A stretch of 64,000 nt of DNA from Cyclobacteriaceae bacterium (GTDB taxonomy: Bacteria; Bacteroidota; Bacteroidia; Cytophagales; Cyclobacteriaceae). The stretch spans positions 235,599 to 299,598 of the forward strand of contig JAKLJG010000001.1 in the NCBI GenBank assembly GCA_023151255.1, given 5' to 3'. The position numbers and the translations under genes were made by a program. Below the pieces are notes generated by a model that saw nothing but the letters and a program-made list of their open reading frames with translations, ran no database searches and was not told the origin of the DNA. How positions within the stretch are numbered: the stretch's first letter is position 1; every line of letters begins with the position of its first letter. Of this stretch, positions 42,515 to 51,046 are shown piece by piece.

Positions 42515-43756
42515 ATGAAGATCGGAATTATCGGGGGAGGAATCATCGGACTGAGTTCGGCTTATTACTTGATGCAAGCAGGCCACCAGGTTACCGTTAT
42601 TGATCAAACCGATTTAAAAGACGGCTGCTCCTTCGGCAATGCCGGCATGATTGTGCCCAGCCACATTATACCGTTGGCCGCACCGGGCATGATTACCAAA
42701 GGCATCCGCTGGATGTTCAATTCAACCAGTCCGTTTTATGTGAGGCCACGCCTGAGCGGAACATTGATTAAATGGGGGTGGCAGTTTTACCGGCATTCCA
42801 CCAAAGACCATGTTGAGCGCGCTGCCCCGGCTTTGAAAGAACTTAGCCTGTTCAGTAAAGCCATGTACCAGCAACTGGCTAAAGAACTTCCATTTGATTT
42901 TGGATTTCATGAACGGGGGTTGCTGATGCTTTATCAAACAAAAGAAACAGAACATGAAGAAATAGAAGCAGCAACCTTCGCCAATAAGTTGGGAATTGAG
43001 GCGCGCGTGCTATCGGCCAGCGAAGTACAGGAACTTGAACCCGAAATGCGGGTGAGCGTAAGGGGAGGAGTCTTTTACCCGGGCGATGCGCACATCACCC
43101 CGCAGGCGTTGGTAAGCCAGTGGGTTCCCTATCTGGTAAATCAGGGTGTTTCCATTCAATCGTTTACAACCGTTGAAGATTTTGTAATTGAATCCGGTAG
43201 AATAAAATCCGTAAAAACCAGCAAAGGCGATTTCAATTTTGATGAGGTGGTTATTGCCACCGGCTCATGGTCGGGATTGCTTGTTTCAAAACTGGGCATT
43301 ACCCTGCCGATGCAGGCCGGCAAGGGCTATAGCTTTACCCTGAACGACATAGAAAAGAATTCGCGCATACCGTCCATCTTTCTTGAAGCACGTGTAGCGG
43401 TAACCCCCATGGGCAGTTCACTGCGCTTTGGCGGCACGATGGAAATAACGGGTGTGAATCATTCCATCAACATGAATCGGGTAAAAGGAATCGTGCATGC
43501 CATACCTCGTTACTATCCCGATCTCAACATAGCTATGCCTGATAAAAGGGAAGTATGGCATGGGCTTCGTCCCTGCTCGCCCGATGGGTTGCCGTACATC
43601 GGGCGGTCAAAGAGTTACTCCAACCTGGTCATCGCTACAGGGCACTCTATGATGGGCCTGAGCTTAGGACCGGGTACCGGTAAGCTTGTGGCTGAAATTG
43701 TGGGTAACGAAAAACTTTCGGTTTCTGCTGCACCATTTAATCCGGAGCGCTTTTAA
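42515..43756 (+). CDS. FAD-dependent D-amino acid oxidoreductase (likely D-hydroxyproline dehydrogenase)
   Basis: DadA/DAO-type flavoenzyme of 413 residues. Dinucleotide-binding motif IGGGIIGLSSAYYLMQAG at the very N-terminus; SFGNAGMIVPSHIIPLAAPG follows, as in DadA; second FAD contact GEVIDFDE-like region VVIATGSWSGLLV; C-terminal GLRPCSPDGLPYIGRS and GHSMMGLSLGPGTGKL. It would oxidise cis-4-hydroxy-D-proline to 1-pyrroline-4-hydroxy-2-carboxylate, passing electrons to the membrane or oxygen. The single-subunit type replaces the three-subunit LhpBEF of Pseudomonas. Six bases after the epimerase gene. Confidence 0.88.
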   Translation: MKIGIIGGGIIGLSSAYYLMQAGHQVTVIDQTDLKDGCSFGNAGMIVPSHIIPLAAPGMITKGIRWMFNSTSPFYVRPRLSGTLIKWGWQFYRHSTKDHVERAAPALKELSLFSKAMYQQLAKELPFDFGFHERGLLMLYQTKETEHEEIEAATFANKLGIEARVLSASEVQELEPEMRVSVRGGVFYPGDAHITPQALVSQWVPYLVNQGVSIQSFTTVEDFVIESGRIKSVKTSKGDFNFDEVVIATGSWSGLLVSKLGITLPMQAGKGYSFTLNDIEKNSRIPSIFLEARVAVTPMGSSLRFGGTMEITGVNHSINMNRVKGIVHAIPRYYPDLNIAMPDKREVWHGLRPCSPDGLPYIGRSKSYSNLVIATGHSMMGLSLGPGTGKLVAEIVGNEKLSVSAAPFNPERF

Positions 43757-43763
43757 CAACAGG

Positions 43764-44129
43764 CTACATTTCCTTTTTGACAACTAACAGGAAGTAGTCC
43801 TTATCCATTTCCAGGTATCCCTGTTCATAACAGTATTTGTACACGGCTCCTTCTTTGGTAGTGTAGGTTCCTGTAAAATAAGTAAAATCGAACCCTTTCT
43901 CGTTTAGTTTATTGCGGCTTACGCGGGTTTTACCGGTTGTGTTTAGCTCGGTAAGAATGCGCCTGTTCTTGCGCAAAATGTTGTTTACGTTGCGCATGTA
44001 GTTGGTTTCATCGCTGTTCAGTTTGTTGTTGTAGCTGATGCGGCACTGGTCCGAACAGAATTTTTTATCGGCCCGGCCTTTTATCTTTTCACCGCACTCC
44101 AGGCATACTTTTTCTTCGGTTTTTGCCAT
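43764..44129 (-). CDS. Hypothetical protein with N-terminal zinc ribbon
   Basis: Protein of 121 residues. An N-terminal zinc ribbon (C-L-E-C at 9-12, C-x3-C in KKFCSDQCRISYNNKL) resembles DUF2116-type proteins that look like the ends of MYND/TRASH fingers. The rest is basic and helical, then a small beta part (FTYFTGTYTTKEGAVYKYCY). No enzymatic motif. Divergent from ssb with 184 bases between them; may bind nucleic acid, which is inference only. Confidence 0.75.
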   Translation of the reverse strand: MAKTEEKVCLECGEKIKGRADKKFCSDQCRISYNNKLNSDETNYMRNVNNILRKNRRILTELNTTGKTRVSRNKLNEKGFDFTYFTGTYTTKEGAVYKYCYEQGYLEMDKDYFLLVVKKEM

Positions 44130-44313
44130 GATTTCGCTGGATTTAATGCGTTTTCTTAAGCGTTGCTAAACGTTTACAAACGAATATAACCGAAAATAAG
44201 CGATTATCATACGAGTCGGACTTTTTACGGCCCACACCTTTGTATGGTCAATCGGCAATAACCGGTTGATGAGGTTCACAAAATCGTATGTTAAACCAAT
44301 AAACAATACAATT

Positions 44314-44652
44314 ATGAAAAGTTTAAGAAACAGCGTGCAGTTAATCGGTCGGTTGGGCAAAGATCCGGAAGTGAAAACATTTGGCGACAAAACGCGGGCT
44401 TCGTTCTCTATCGCTACTTCCGATTCGTATAAGAACCAGAAAGGTGAGAAGGTGCAGGATACGCAGTGGCACAACGTGGTCATCTGGGGTAAACTGGCGG
44501 GCATAGCCGAGAAGTACCTGAAGAAAGGAAACGAAGTGGCTGTTGAAGGTAAGCTGGTTCACCGCGTGTACGAAACCAGTTCCGGTGAAAAACGCTACAT
44601 TACCGAAATCAATGTAAATGACTTGGTAATGCTGGGTGGCAAACAGCAGTAA
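44314..44652 (+). CDS. ssb: Single-stranded DNA-binding protein, short form
   Basis: OB-fold SSB of 112 residues. Landmarks are NSVQLIGRLGKDPEVKTFGD, ASFSIATSDSY, DTQWHNVVIWGKLAGIAEKY and GNEVAVEGKLVHRVYET. The frame stops at LVMLGGKQQ: there is no Gly/Pro-rich linker and no acidic D-D-x-I-P-F tip, which normal SSBs use to recruit repair and replication proteins. ATG 44314 is the family start; the frame extends 48 bases upstream without support. The divergent neighbour is a Zn-ribbon protein. A perfect terminator follows. Confidence 0.9.
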   Translation: MKSLRNSVQLIGRLGKDPEVKTFGDKTRASFSIATSDSYKNQKGEKVQDTQWHNVVIWGKLAGIAEKYLKKGNEVAVEGKLVHRVYETSSGEKRYITEINVNDLVMLGGKQQ

Positions 44653-44672
44653 TTGGTAGGGTTTGATTAAGG

Positions 44673-44705
44673 AAAGCCTGGCTCAGGAATGGGGCCGGGC
44701 TTTTT
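44673..44705 (+). terminator. Intrinsic terminator of ssb
   Basis: AAAGCCTGGC (44673-44682) pairs with GCCGGGCTTT (44694-44703) with one G-U pair and an 11-base loop, followed by a T-run. It lies 21 bases after the ssb stop codon. Confidence 0.8.
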
Positions 44706-44826
44706 ATTAAAAGTATGCCCCACTGAATAGCGCTGTTTGATAAGCGTTTTTACCTTTAGTATAACAGGTTGGCCGAAAGTCTTAACCGGTTGCATAATTT
44801 GATGCAACTTGCGGCAGGGCAATGCG

Positions 44827-44854
44827 TAAATCGTATTTTGTAAATCGTAATTTG
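44827..44854 (+). repeat. Tandem 14-bp repeat just before the BatA-domain gene
   Basis: TAAATCGTATTTTG (44827-44840) is repeated at once as TAAATCGTAATTTG (44841-44854), one base different. Both copies end TA-x-TTTG-like, resembling the -7 promoter box, and the ATG follows 5 bases later. Copy number could vary by slippage. Confidence 0.6.
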
Positions 44855-44859
44855 CACCG

Positions 44860-46863
44860 ATGAGTTTTATTTCTCCTGCTTTCCTGTGGGCCCTTACCGC
44901 GCTGGCTATACCCATACTCATTCATCTCTTCAGCTTTCGCAAGACGCAGCGCATTTACTTCTCATCGAACCGGTTTCTTAGCCAGATACAGCAGGCTACT
45001 TCGGCAAAGCGTAGACTTAAACATTACCTGATTCTGGCTGCCCGCCTGTTGTTTTTATTGTTTCTGGTGCTGGCTTTTGCCCAGCCTTATATTCCTGCTA
45101 CCGAACAGGTCTCGGCTATGCGTAGTATTACATTGTATGTAGATAACTCCATGAGCATGTCGGTGCCTGCGCAGGAAAATGTACGGGCATTGGATGCCGG
45201 GATCAATTTTGCCCGGCAGGTTATTGAAGTATTTCCTCCGGATACGCGATACCAATTGTTAACCAATGACTTTGCGCCTTTCTCCAATTCATTCAAAACC
45301 AAAAACGAGGTAACTGATCTGCTGACGCAGGTAAGACTAAGCCCCATAAGCCGCACAGTTAATGAGGTTCGTGAGCGCATCAACAATTCTGAAGGCCGTG
45401 CAGCTACCGATATTTTCTGGATATCCGATTTTCAGCAGTCAACATTTGGTGAGCCGGCTGCTCAATGGTTAGCCGATAGTTCCCATCGCCTTCACCTGGT
45501 TCCTATCGCGCGCATTCCCCCGGCCAATATCTTTGCTGATACGGCTTGGCTGGAAAGCCCGTTTGTTGTGGGTGGCGAAAAAAATACCCTCCATGTGCGC
45601 CTGCGCAATGAAGGCACAAAACCTGTGGAGCAGTTGCTGATTAAATTGAGCATTAACGATATACAGGCGGGTACAGCCATGGTTTCCATACCCGCAAAAT
45701 CCACCACGCAAACCGCTTTTGACATTGCAACCGGTTTAAGTCGGTTTAGCCGGGCGGTTATCAGTTTTAATGATTACCCGGTGGTTTTTGACAATGACCT
45801 GTATCTGTCACTAAATTTTTCGGATAAGATACGCGTGGTTGAAATCAAATCAGCACCGGCAGCCACCGTAGTTGAAAAAGTGTTTGGAAATAAGTCGGTG
45901 TTCACCTTCCGATCATTTCTTGCAGCTAATGTAAACTACAGCGAACTGCAGGAGGCAGATTTGGTTGTGTTAAACAGTTTGGACCGTGTCGATCCTCCGC
46001 TTCAGCAAGCGCTTAACAACTACCGTGCGTCCGGACGAACCTTGTTGATTATACCATCGGCTAATCCGGAATTAAAGGACTACCAGGCGATAACCGGAAT
46101 CGTAAGTTTGAAAAGAGCCGAGGATCGAGAAAAGTACGAATTAGCATCACCGGACCTGAACAATCCTTTTTTTGAAAATGTGTTTGAAGAGCGCAGCACC
46201 CGGTTGGCATTACCGGTGGCCCGCAGGGTACTCGATTGGGGGCCCGATCGCTCTGCTTTGCTCAGGTTAAAAAATGAACAACCTTTTTTGTCGCGTTTTG
46301 GCCGAACGGGCTTAACGTATATGCTGGCTTCACCGGTTGCTAATGAGTACACCGATTTTGCCAGTAACTTTTTGTTTCTGCCGGTTATGTATCGATTGGC
46401 TTCAACCGGTAAGAAAATTGAGAACAAGCCTTATTACCTGTTAACGCAGCCCATTATTACACTTCGGGCCGACAGTCTGACTGGAGAACAACCCGTGCGG
46501 TTTACCGGCTTGCAGGAAGTTATACCATCACAGCGCAGGGTGGGCAGCCGGTTGGTAATGGAACTGCCCCGGTTTTCAATGAATGCCGGGTTTTATTATG
46601 TTTTACACCGGGCCGATACCTTGGGCCTTGTAGCATTTAACCAAAGTAAACCGGAGTCCCTGCTGGAGCAGTACACGGCACTGGCAGTTAAAGAAAAACT
46701 GGGTAATAGGGAAAACATTACCGTTTTCGAATCAAATACAGCCGAAACTTTCAGCAACGAAATAAAAGCCAGATATTTGGGGACACCTTTATGGAAATAT
46801 GCGATAATACTGGCGTTACTCTTCCTGCTGGTGGAAATTTTGCTGGTCCGGTTTCTTAAATAA
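44860..46863 (+). CDS. BatA-domain / VWA-like membrane protein
   Basis: Membrane protein of 667 residues. The N-terminal BatA domain has helix SPAFLWALTALAIPILIHLF, then RLLFLLFLVLAFAQPYIP; a VWA-like domain follows with D-N-S-M-S-M-S (MIDAS D-x-S-x-S, about residue 98); large periplasmic beta-rich middle; C-terminal helix YAIILALLFLLVEILLVRFL. Such proteins belong to the Bat (aerotolerance) family in Bacteroidota but this one stands without other bat genes; it heads a five-gene same-strand run with a dihydroorotase homologue, two DUF4199 proteins and a glycosyltransferase. Confidence 0.85.
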   Translation: MSFISPAFLWALTALAIPILIHLFSFRKTQRIYFSSNRFLSQIQQATSAKRRLKHYLILAARLLFLLFLVLAFAQPYIPATEQVSAMRSITLYVDNSMSMSVPAQENVRALDAGINFARQVIEVFPPDTRYQLLTNDFAPFSNSFKTKNEVTDLLTQVRLSPISRTVNEVRERINNSEGRAATDIFWISDFQQSTFGEPAAQWLADSSHRLHLVPIARIPPANIFADTAWLESPFVVGGEKNTLHVRLRNEGTKPVEQLLIKLSINDIQAGTAMVSIPAKSTTQTAFDIATGLSRFSRAVISFNDYPVVFDNDLYLSLNFSDKIRVVEIKSAPAATVVEKVFGNKSVFTFRSFLAANVNYSELQEADLVVLNSLDRVDPPLQQALNNYRASGRTLLIIPSANPELKDYQAITGIVSLKRAEDREKYELASPDLNNPFFENVFEERSTRLALPVARRVLDWGPDRSALLRLKNEQPFLSRFGRTGLTYMLASPVANEYTDFASNFLFLPVMYRLASTGKKIENKPYYLLTQPIITLRADSLTGEQPVRFTGLQEVIPSQRRVGSRLVMELPRFSMNAGFYYVLHRADTLGLVAFNQSKPESLLEQYTALAVKEKLGNRENITVFESNTAETFSNEIKARYLGTPLWKYAIILALLFLLVEILLVRFLK

Positions 46864-46869
46864 GACTTA

Positions 46870-48129
46870 ATGAAAGTACTTATCCAGTCTGCCAAAATTC
46901 TCGACTCCCGCTCACCTTTTCATAAAAAAATACGAAACGTAGTTATTCAAAATGGCCGCATAACCGATATCGGTGAAAAAAATTACCAGGCTGATAAGGT
47001 GATTAAAGCCGAGGGCATGTTGTTAAGCCCCGGATGGTTTGACCTCGGCACCTATGTTGGCGACCCCGGCTTTGAACATAAAGAAGATCTGGAGTCGGTA
47101 GCTAGGGCCGCCATGGCCGGAGGGTTTACCGAAATTGCCGTGCTGCCCAATACCCAGCCCGTCATTCAAACCAAAAACGATGTTACCTACCTGACCAGTG
47201 GCAACAGCAACCGCCTGTTACAGGTGCATGCGCTTGCTGCCGTTACCCGCAACAACAAAGGGGAAGAATTGACCGAAATGATAGACCTGCATCAGGCCGG
47301 TGCCATGGGCTTTACCGATGGACTAAAAACCATTTGGAATACCGATATCTTCTTAAAGGCGCTGCAATACCTGCAACAGTTTAACGGTGTGCTGATTGAT
47401 CATCCTGAAGACATCTGGCTTAACATGTTCGGACAAATGCACGAAGGTGTGCAGAGCACCAGGCTTGGGCTTAAGGGTATGCCGCGCTTGGCAGAAGAAA
47501 TAGCCATACACCGCAACCTCGATCTGCTTCAGTATGCCGGAGGCCGGTTGCACATCGCCCGGCTTAGTTCGGCTCGTTCAGTAAACCTGATTCGTAGTGC
47601 AAAGAAAAAATTGCCGGTCACGTGTGATATCGCAGCCTACCAACCCTTGTTGGATGACTCCCTGCTTGCCGGGTTCGATACAAATTATAAAGTTAATCCA
47701 CCCCTTCGCGAAAAACGCGATAATGATGCTTTAATTCGAGGACTGGAGGACGGCACAATTGATATTATCTGCTCCGGCCACCTGCCACAGGATGTTGAAA
47801 GTAAAAACGTGGAGTTTGACCATGCCGAGCCGGGCATCATTAACCTGCAAACCATGGGCGCCAACCTGGTGGCTTTGGCTGAACTGGTAAAGTGGGAAGT
47901 ACTGATTGAAAAAATATCGGTGGCCCCGCGTAAGGTGTTAGGTCTTGAAATACCAACAATTGATGTTGACGCTAAAGCCAACCTTACCTTATTCGATCCG
48001 GAACGTACCTGGGAGTTTGATGAAAAATGCAACTTTAGCAAATCGGTAAATTCGCCATGGTATGGCAAGCCTATAAAAGGAAAAGTTGTTGCCGTTTTCA
48101 ATAATAGCCGGCAGCGTATTGACGATTAA
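46870..48129 (+). CDS. Dihydroorotase homologue lacking the metal site
   Basis: Amidohydrolase-fold protein of 419 residues that aligns along its whole length with type I dihydroorotase (VIQNGRITDIGE, LSPGWFDLGTYVGDPGFEHK, LPNTQPV, AGAMGFTDGLK, VNPPLREKRDNDALIRGLED). The metal ligands are gone: the D-x-H-x-H-x-R motif reads D-L-G-T-Y-V-G, the later His positions read LIDHPED and HIARLSS, and the T-D-H-A-P-H site reads SGHLPQD. It should not catalyse dihydroorotate formation by the known mechanism. As with Pseudomonas PyrC', it may be a structural partner of aspartate transcarbamoylase, or have a new role. Six bases after the BatA gene. Confidence 0.85.
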   Translation: MKVLIQSAKILDSRSPFHKKIRNVVIQNGRITDIGEKNYQADKVIKAEGMLLSPGWFDLGTYVGDPGFEHKEDLESVARAAMAGGFTEIAVLPNTQPVIQTKNDVTYLTSGNSNRLLQVHALAAVTRNNKGEELTEMIDLHQAGAMGFTDGLKTIWNTDIFLKALQYLQQFNGVLIDHPEDIWLNMFGQMHEGVQSTRLGLKGMPRLAEEIAIHRNLDLLQYAGGRLHIARLSSARSVNLIRSAKKKLPVTCDIAAYQPLLDDSLLAGFDTNYKVNPPLREKRDNDALIRGLEDGTIDIICSGHLPQDVESKNVEFDHAEPGIINLQTMGANLVALAELVKWEVLIEKISVAPRKVLGLEIPTIDVDAKANLTLFDPERTWEFDEKCNFSKSVNSPWYGKPIKGKVVAVFNNSRQRIDD

Positions 48130-48139
48130 CCGGAAATTC

Positions 48140-48667
48140 ATGTTGCGGAGTTTGGCACTTATTTCAATTCGCTGGGGCGCCATTGCCTCTGTGCTGGCTG
48201 TGTCGCTGATAATAACCATGTACTACCTGGGGCGGCATCCGCTTATGGTTGCCCCGTTCCTTGACTTTCGAATCATCCTGTACGGCATTTTTATTTTCTT
48301 CTCCATGCGCGAGTTCCGTGATTATCACCAGGAGGGGGCCTTGTATTTCTGGCAGGGCATGGCCGGCAGTTTTTTGATGGTGGCCGTGGCCGGCTTACTG
48401 GGAGCGTTGTTTTTCTGGATTTTCGGTACCCTGGAAACCGACTTTGTGCCCTCGTATGTGAAACAAATGACCGACTACCTTAAAAACTTTCCCGAGGAGG
48501 ATATCCAACGCATCGGGAAAGAGGTTTATGAAAGTAATTTAAAAAGCCTTCCATCGACTAACATGGCACAACTGGCCTCCACGTACCTGGCTCAAAGCTT
48601 CGTAATCGGCCTGTTTGTAAGCATTATTATGTCAGTTATTTTACGAAAGCAACCTAAAACAAATTAG
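48140..48667 (+). CDS. DUF4199 membrane protein (first copy)
   Basis: Inner-membrane protein of about 175 residues with four predicted helices: ISIRWGAIASVLAVSLIITM, PFLDFRIILYGIFIFFSMRE, GSFLMVAVAGLLGALFFWIF and QSFVIGLFVSIIMSVILRK. The periplasmic loop between helices 3 and 4 is acidic. DUF4199 proteins have no known function. ATG 48140 is chosen because it leaves 10 bases after the upstream stop; the frame begins further up inside that gene. Gap to the second copy is 2 bases. Confidence 0.82.
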   Translation: MLRSLALISIRWGAIASVLAVSLIITMYYLGRHPLMVAPFLDFRIILYGIFIFFSMREFRDYHQEGALYFWQGMAGSFLMVAVAGLLGALFFWIFGTLETDFVPSYVKQMTDYLKNFPEEDIQRIGKEVYESNLKSLPSTNMAQLASTYLAQSFVIGLFVSIIMSVILRKQPKTN

Positions 48668-48669
48668 TT

Positions 48670-49221
48670 ATGGAAGAAAACACCTCATCACCAACTCTTG
48701 TAAATCATGCGCTCAAATGGGGCGCTATCCTTGCCGGTGTAACTACGGTATTGGTTATGCTCCTGTATGCCATTGATTATACCTTAATGGCCGGCTTCAC
48801 CTTTATCATCATCGCAACGGTATTGGGTATAGGCATGGTAATTTATGCCGGCATAAATTACCGCAATCAAATAGGTGGCTACATTCCTTTCGGTAAAGCC
48901 TACCTTCATGGGTTGTTGGTTTTTGCCGTGGCCGGCTTAATTTCTACAGCCTTTTCGTTTTTATTGTATTTTGTTATCGATCCCGATTTACCCGGTAACA
49001 TGGTTGATGCCATTATTGCCAATACCGAAAAGACCATGGCAAACTGGGGAGCGCCTCCGGATACAATTGACGAACAGATTGAAAAAATGAGGGAAGATAT
49101 GCCTCAAAACTTTACTGCTTTCGGATTAGTTAAAGGTTATTTCACCGGATTAATCTGGTATATTATCTTGTCGCTTATTACCGGCCTGATTGTTAAGAAA
49201 AACCAGCCGGAAATGGTGTAA
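48670..49221 (+). CDS. DUF4199 membrane protein (second copy)
   Basis: Paralogue of the preceding gene, 183 residues, four helices (GAILAGVTTVLVMLLYAIDY, FTFIIIATVLGIGMVIYAGI, GLLVFAVAGLISTAFSFLLY, IWYIILSLITGLIVKK). The third-fourth loop carries EKTMANWGAPPDTIDEQIEK. The stop codon touches the ATG of the glycosyltransferase (0 bases between). Tandem DUF4199 genes before a DPM-type glycosyltransferase are, from memory, recurrent in Bacteroidota. Confidence 0.85.
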   Translation: MEENTSSPTLVNHALKWGAILAGVTTVLVMLLYAIDYTLMAGFTFIIIATVLGIGMVIYAGINYRNQIGGYIPFGKAYLHGLLVFAVAGLISTAFSFLLYFVIDPDLPGNMVDAIIANTEKTMANWGAPPDTIDEQIEKMREDMPQNFTAFGLVKGYFTGLIWYIILSLITGLIVKKNQPEMV

Positions 49222-50226
49222 ATGAGTAATCTGAACATATCGCTTGTCATCCCTGTACTTGACGAAGAAGAGTCGCTTCAGGAATTAACCCAATGGATAA
49301 GCCGTGTGATGGAAACGCACGGCTTTTCCTATGAAGTGCTGTTTGTGGATGATGGCAGCACCGATGGCTCGTGGGGGCATATCGTTTCCCTGAGTGAATC
49401 CAACCCCAACATCAAAGGCATCCGGTTTAACCGGAACTACGGCAAATCGGCTGCGTTGCAAACGGGCTTTCGTGCTGCACAGGGCGAAGTGGTTATTACC
49501 ATGGATGCCGACCTGCAAGACAGTCCTGATGAAATACCGGCCCTGTACAACATGATTAAACAGGAGGGCTACCACCTGGTATCGGGCTGGAAGAAAAAGC
49601 GCAACGACCCGCTCAGTAAGACCATACCGTCTAAATTTTTTAATGCCGTAACCCGCAGGCTATCGGGTATTAAATTGCACGACTTCAATTGCGGTTTAAA
49701 AGCGTATGATAAAGCTGTAGTAAAACACATCTCGGTGTATGGCGAAATGCACCGCTACATCCCTGTTATTGCCAAGTGGGCCGGCTTTAAAAAAATTGGC
49801 GAGAAGGTGGTGGAGCATCGCGAGCGTAAGTATGGCCACACCAAGTTTGGCTTTGAACGGTTTGTGCGCGGCTTCCTCGATTTACTCACCATAACCTTTG
49901 TGGGTCGTTTTGCCCTGCGGCCGATGCATTTTTTCGGAACACTGGGCATCCTCTCTTTCCTGGCCGGATTTATTTTTACTGCTAAACTTTTCTGGGATAA
50001 GATTGACTCGATTTATTTCTCCCACATTCCGTTGAAGCGTGACATAACCCAACAACCCATTTTTTATTTGGCATTGGTGGCTGTTGTTATCGGGGTGCAG
50101 CTTTTTGTAACCGGTTTCCTGGCCGAACTGATTACGCGCCAATCGCTTTCAAAGAAAGATTACCTGGTTATCGACCAGGTGGGTCTGGGTGAAGTGCCTG
50201 CGGGCAAAATGAAGGTGGTTGGTTGA
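49222..50226 (+). CDS. Family 2 glycosyltransferase, DPM/GtrB type
   Basis: Membrane-bound GT2 of 334 residues. The GT-A part has SLVIPVLDEEESLQEL at the start, LFVDDGSTDGSW, NFG-like RNYGKSAALQTGFR and the catalytic-base D-x-D variant TMDADLQDSPDE; then RERKYGHTKFGFERFVRGFL, and two C-terminal helices (MHFFGTLGILSFLAGFIFTA; FYLALVAVVIGVQLFVTGFL). It would move a sugar to undecaprenyl phosphate on the inner leaflet. Acceptor and sugar unknown. Last gene of the BatA run. Confidence 0.92.
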   Translation: MSNLNISLVIPVLDEEESLQELTQWISRVMETHGFSYEVLFVDDGSTDGSWGHIVSLSESNPNIKGIRFNRNYGKSAALQTGFRAAQGEVVITMDADLQDSPDEIPALYNMIKQEGYHLVSGWKKKRNDPLSKTIPSKFFNAVTRRLSGIKLHDFNCGLKAYDKAVVKHISVYGEMHRYIPVIAKWAGFKKIGEKVVEHRERKYGHTKFGFERFVRGFLDLLTITFVGRFALRPMHFFGTLGILSFLAGFIFTAKLFWDKIDSIYFSHIPLKRDITQQPIFYLALVAVVIGVQLFVTGFLAELITRQSLSKKDYLVIDQVGLGEVPAGKMKVVG

Positions 50227-50251
50227 GATAATTTTATTTCTTCCTGAGATA

Positions 50252-51046
50252 TTACGTCTTCGTATTGTTTTTCTCGGTTTTAATGAGGGTGTCTCCTTTG
50301 ATTTGGTAGGGTATTGTGAATTCACGTAAATCGGATGGCGATGGTGTTGGCATTCCCATCTGGGCAGCCCGCTCAATCGTGGAAGGCGGAACATGCATTT
50401 GTGTTTTTGTTGTGAGCTTGCCGTCATGTGTAAACCACGTGTTACGAATATACACCCGCTGGCTAGCAGGTGTGGAATACCTGGCGGTTAATTCAGCCAG
50501 CTCTGGTATATAAATTGAGTATGTACCATTAGGCCAGTAATCAATGGTTAATCCGTTCAGAAATGGTTTAACACCCGCTTTTTGTCCGTCTTCTTTAATT
50601 TCATACAGATAAACCCAGGTGCCCACCAGGTGTGGATCATATTGAGGTGAAATTTTACCAAAAGTTTTTTCAAGGTTGTAACTAACGCTTCCTGATACCT
50701 TTACCAGTTTTGATTTGACCATGACGGTTGAATCAATAGAGGAAATGAGTGTTACATAAAGGGTGTCTTTATTCAGTTTTCCATAAATAATCACAACGTC
50801 TCCTTTGTCGGCAGGCATGAAGATGGTTCCGCGAATCTCCCGCTTGGAGTAAAGCCCATAAAACGGTACATACTCCAACAGGCTTGAGTATACCAGGCCC
50901 CTGATTACTGAGTCTTTCTGTTGGTTGATGATCAGCAAACTTTTCCGTACCACCAGTTCGCCTTCGTAAGCCCCTTTAATTGTTTTTTGGCTCCACCCGG
51001 TATGAGCAGCAACCGCCAATACAATTATGATCAACTGGTGTTTCAT
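50252..51046 (-). CDS. Hypothetical exported protein
   Basis: Exported protein of 264 residues with signal peptide MKHQLIIIVLAVAAHTGWSQ. The body is beta-rich with no recognised domain (VVRKSLLIINQQKDSVIRGL; LVGTWVYLYEIKEDGQKAGV, a lipocalin-like GTW segment; WPNGTYSIYIPELAEL). The GTW...NGTY pattern is loosely reminiscent of lipocalin-like DUFs, not firm. Its ATG overlaps the stop of the upstream histidine kinase by 4 bases (ATGA), so it is produced with it. Confidence 0.75.
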   Translation of the reverse strand: MKHQLIIIVLAVAAHTGWSQKTIKGAYEGELVVRKSLLIINQQKDSVIRGLVYSSLLEYVPFYGLYSKREIRGTIFMPADKGDVVIIYGKLNKDTLYVTLISSIDSTVMVKSKLVKVSGSVSYNLEKTFGKISPQYDPHLVGTWVYLYEIKEDGQKAGVKPFLNGLTIDYWPNGTYSIYIPELAELTARYSTPASQRVYIRNTWFTHDGKLTTKTQMHVPPSTIERAAQMGMPTPSPSDLREFTIPYQIKGDTLIKTEKNNTKT

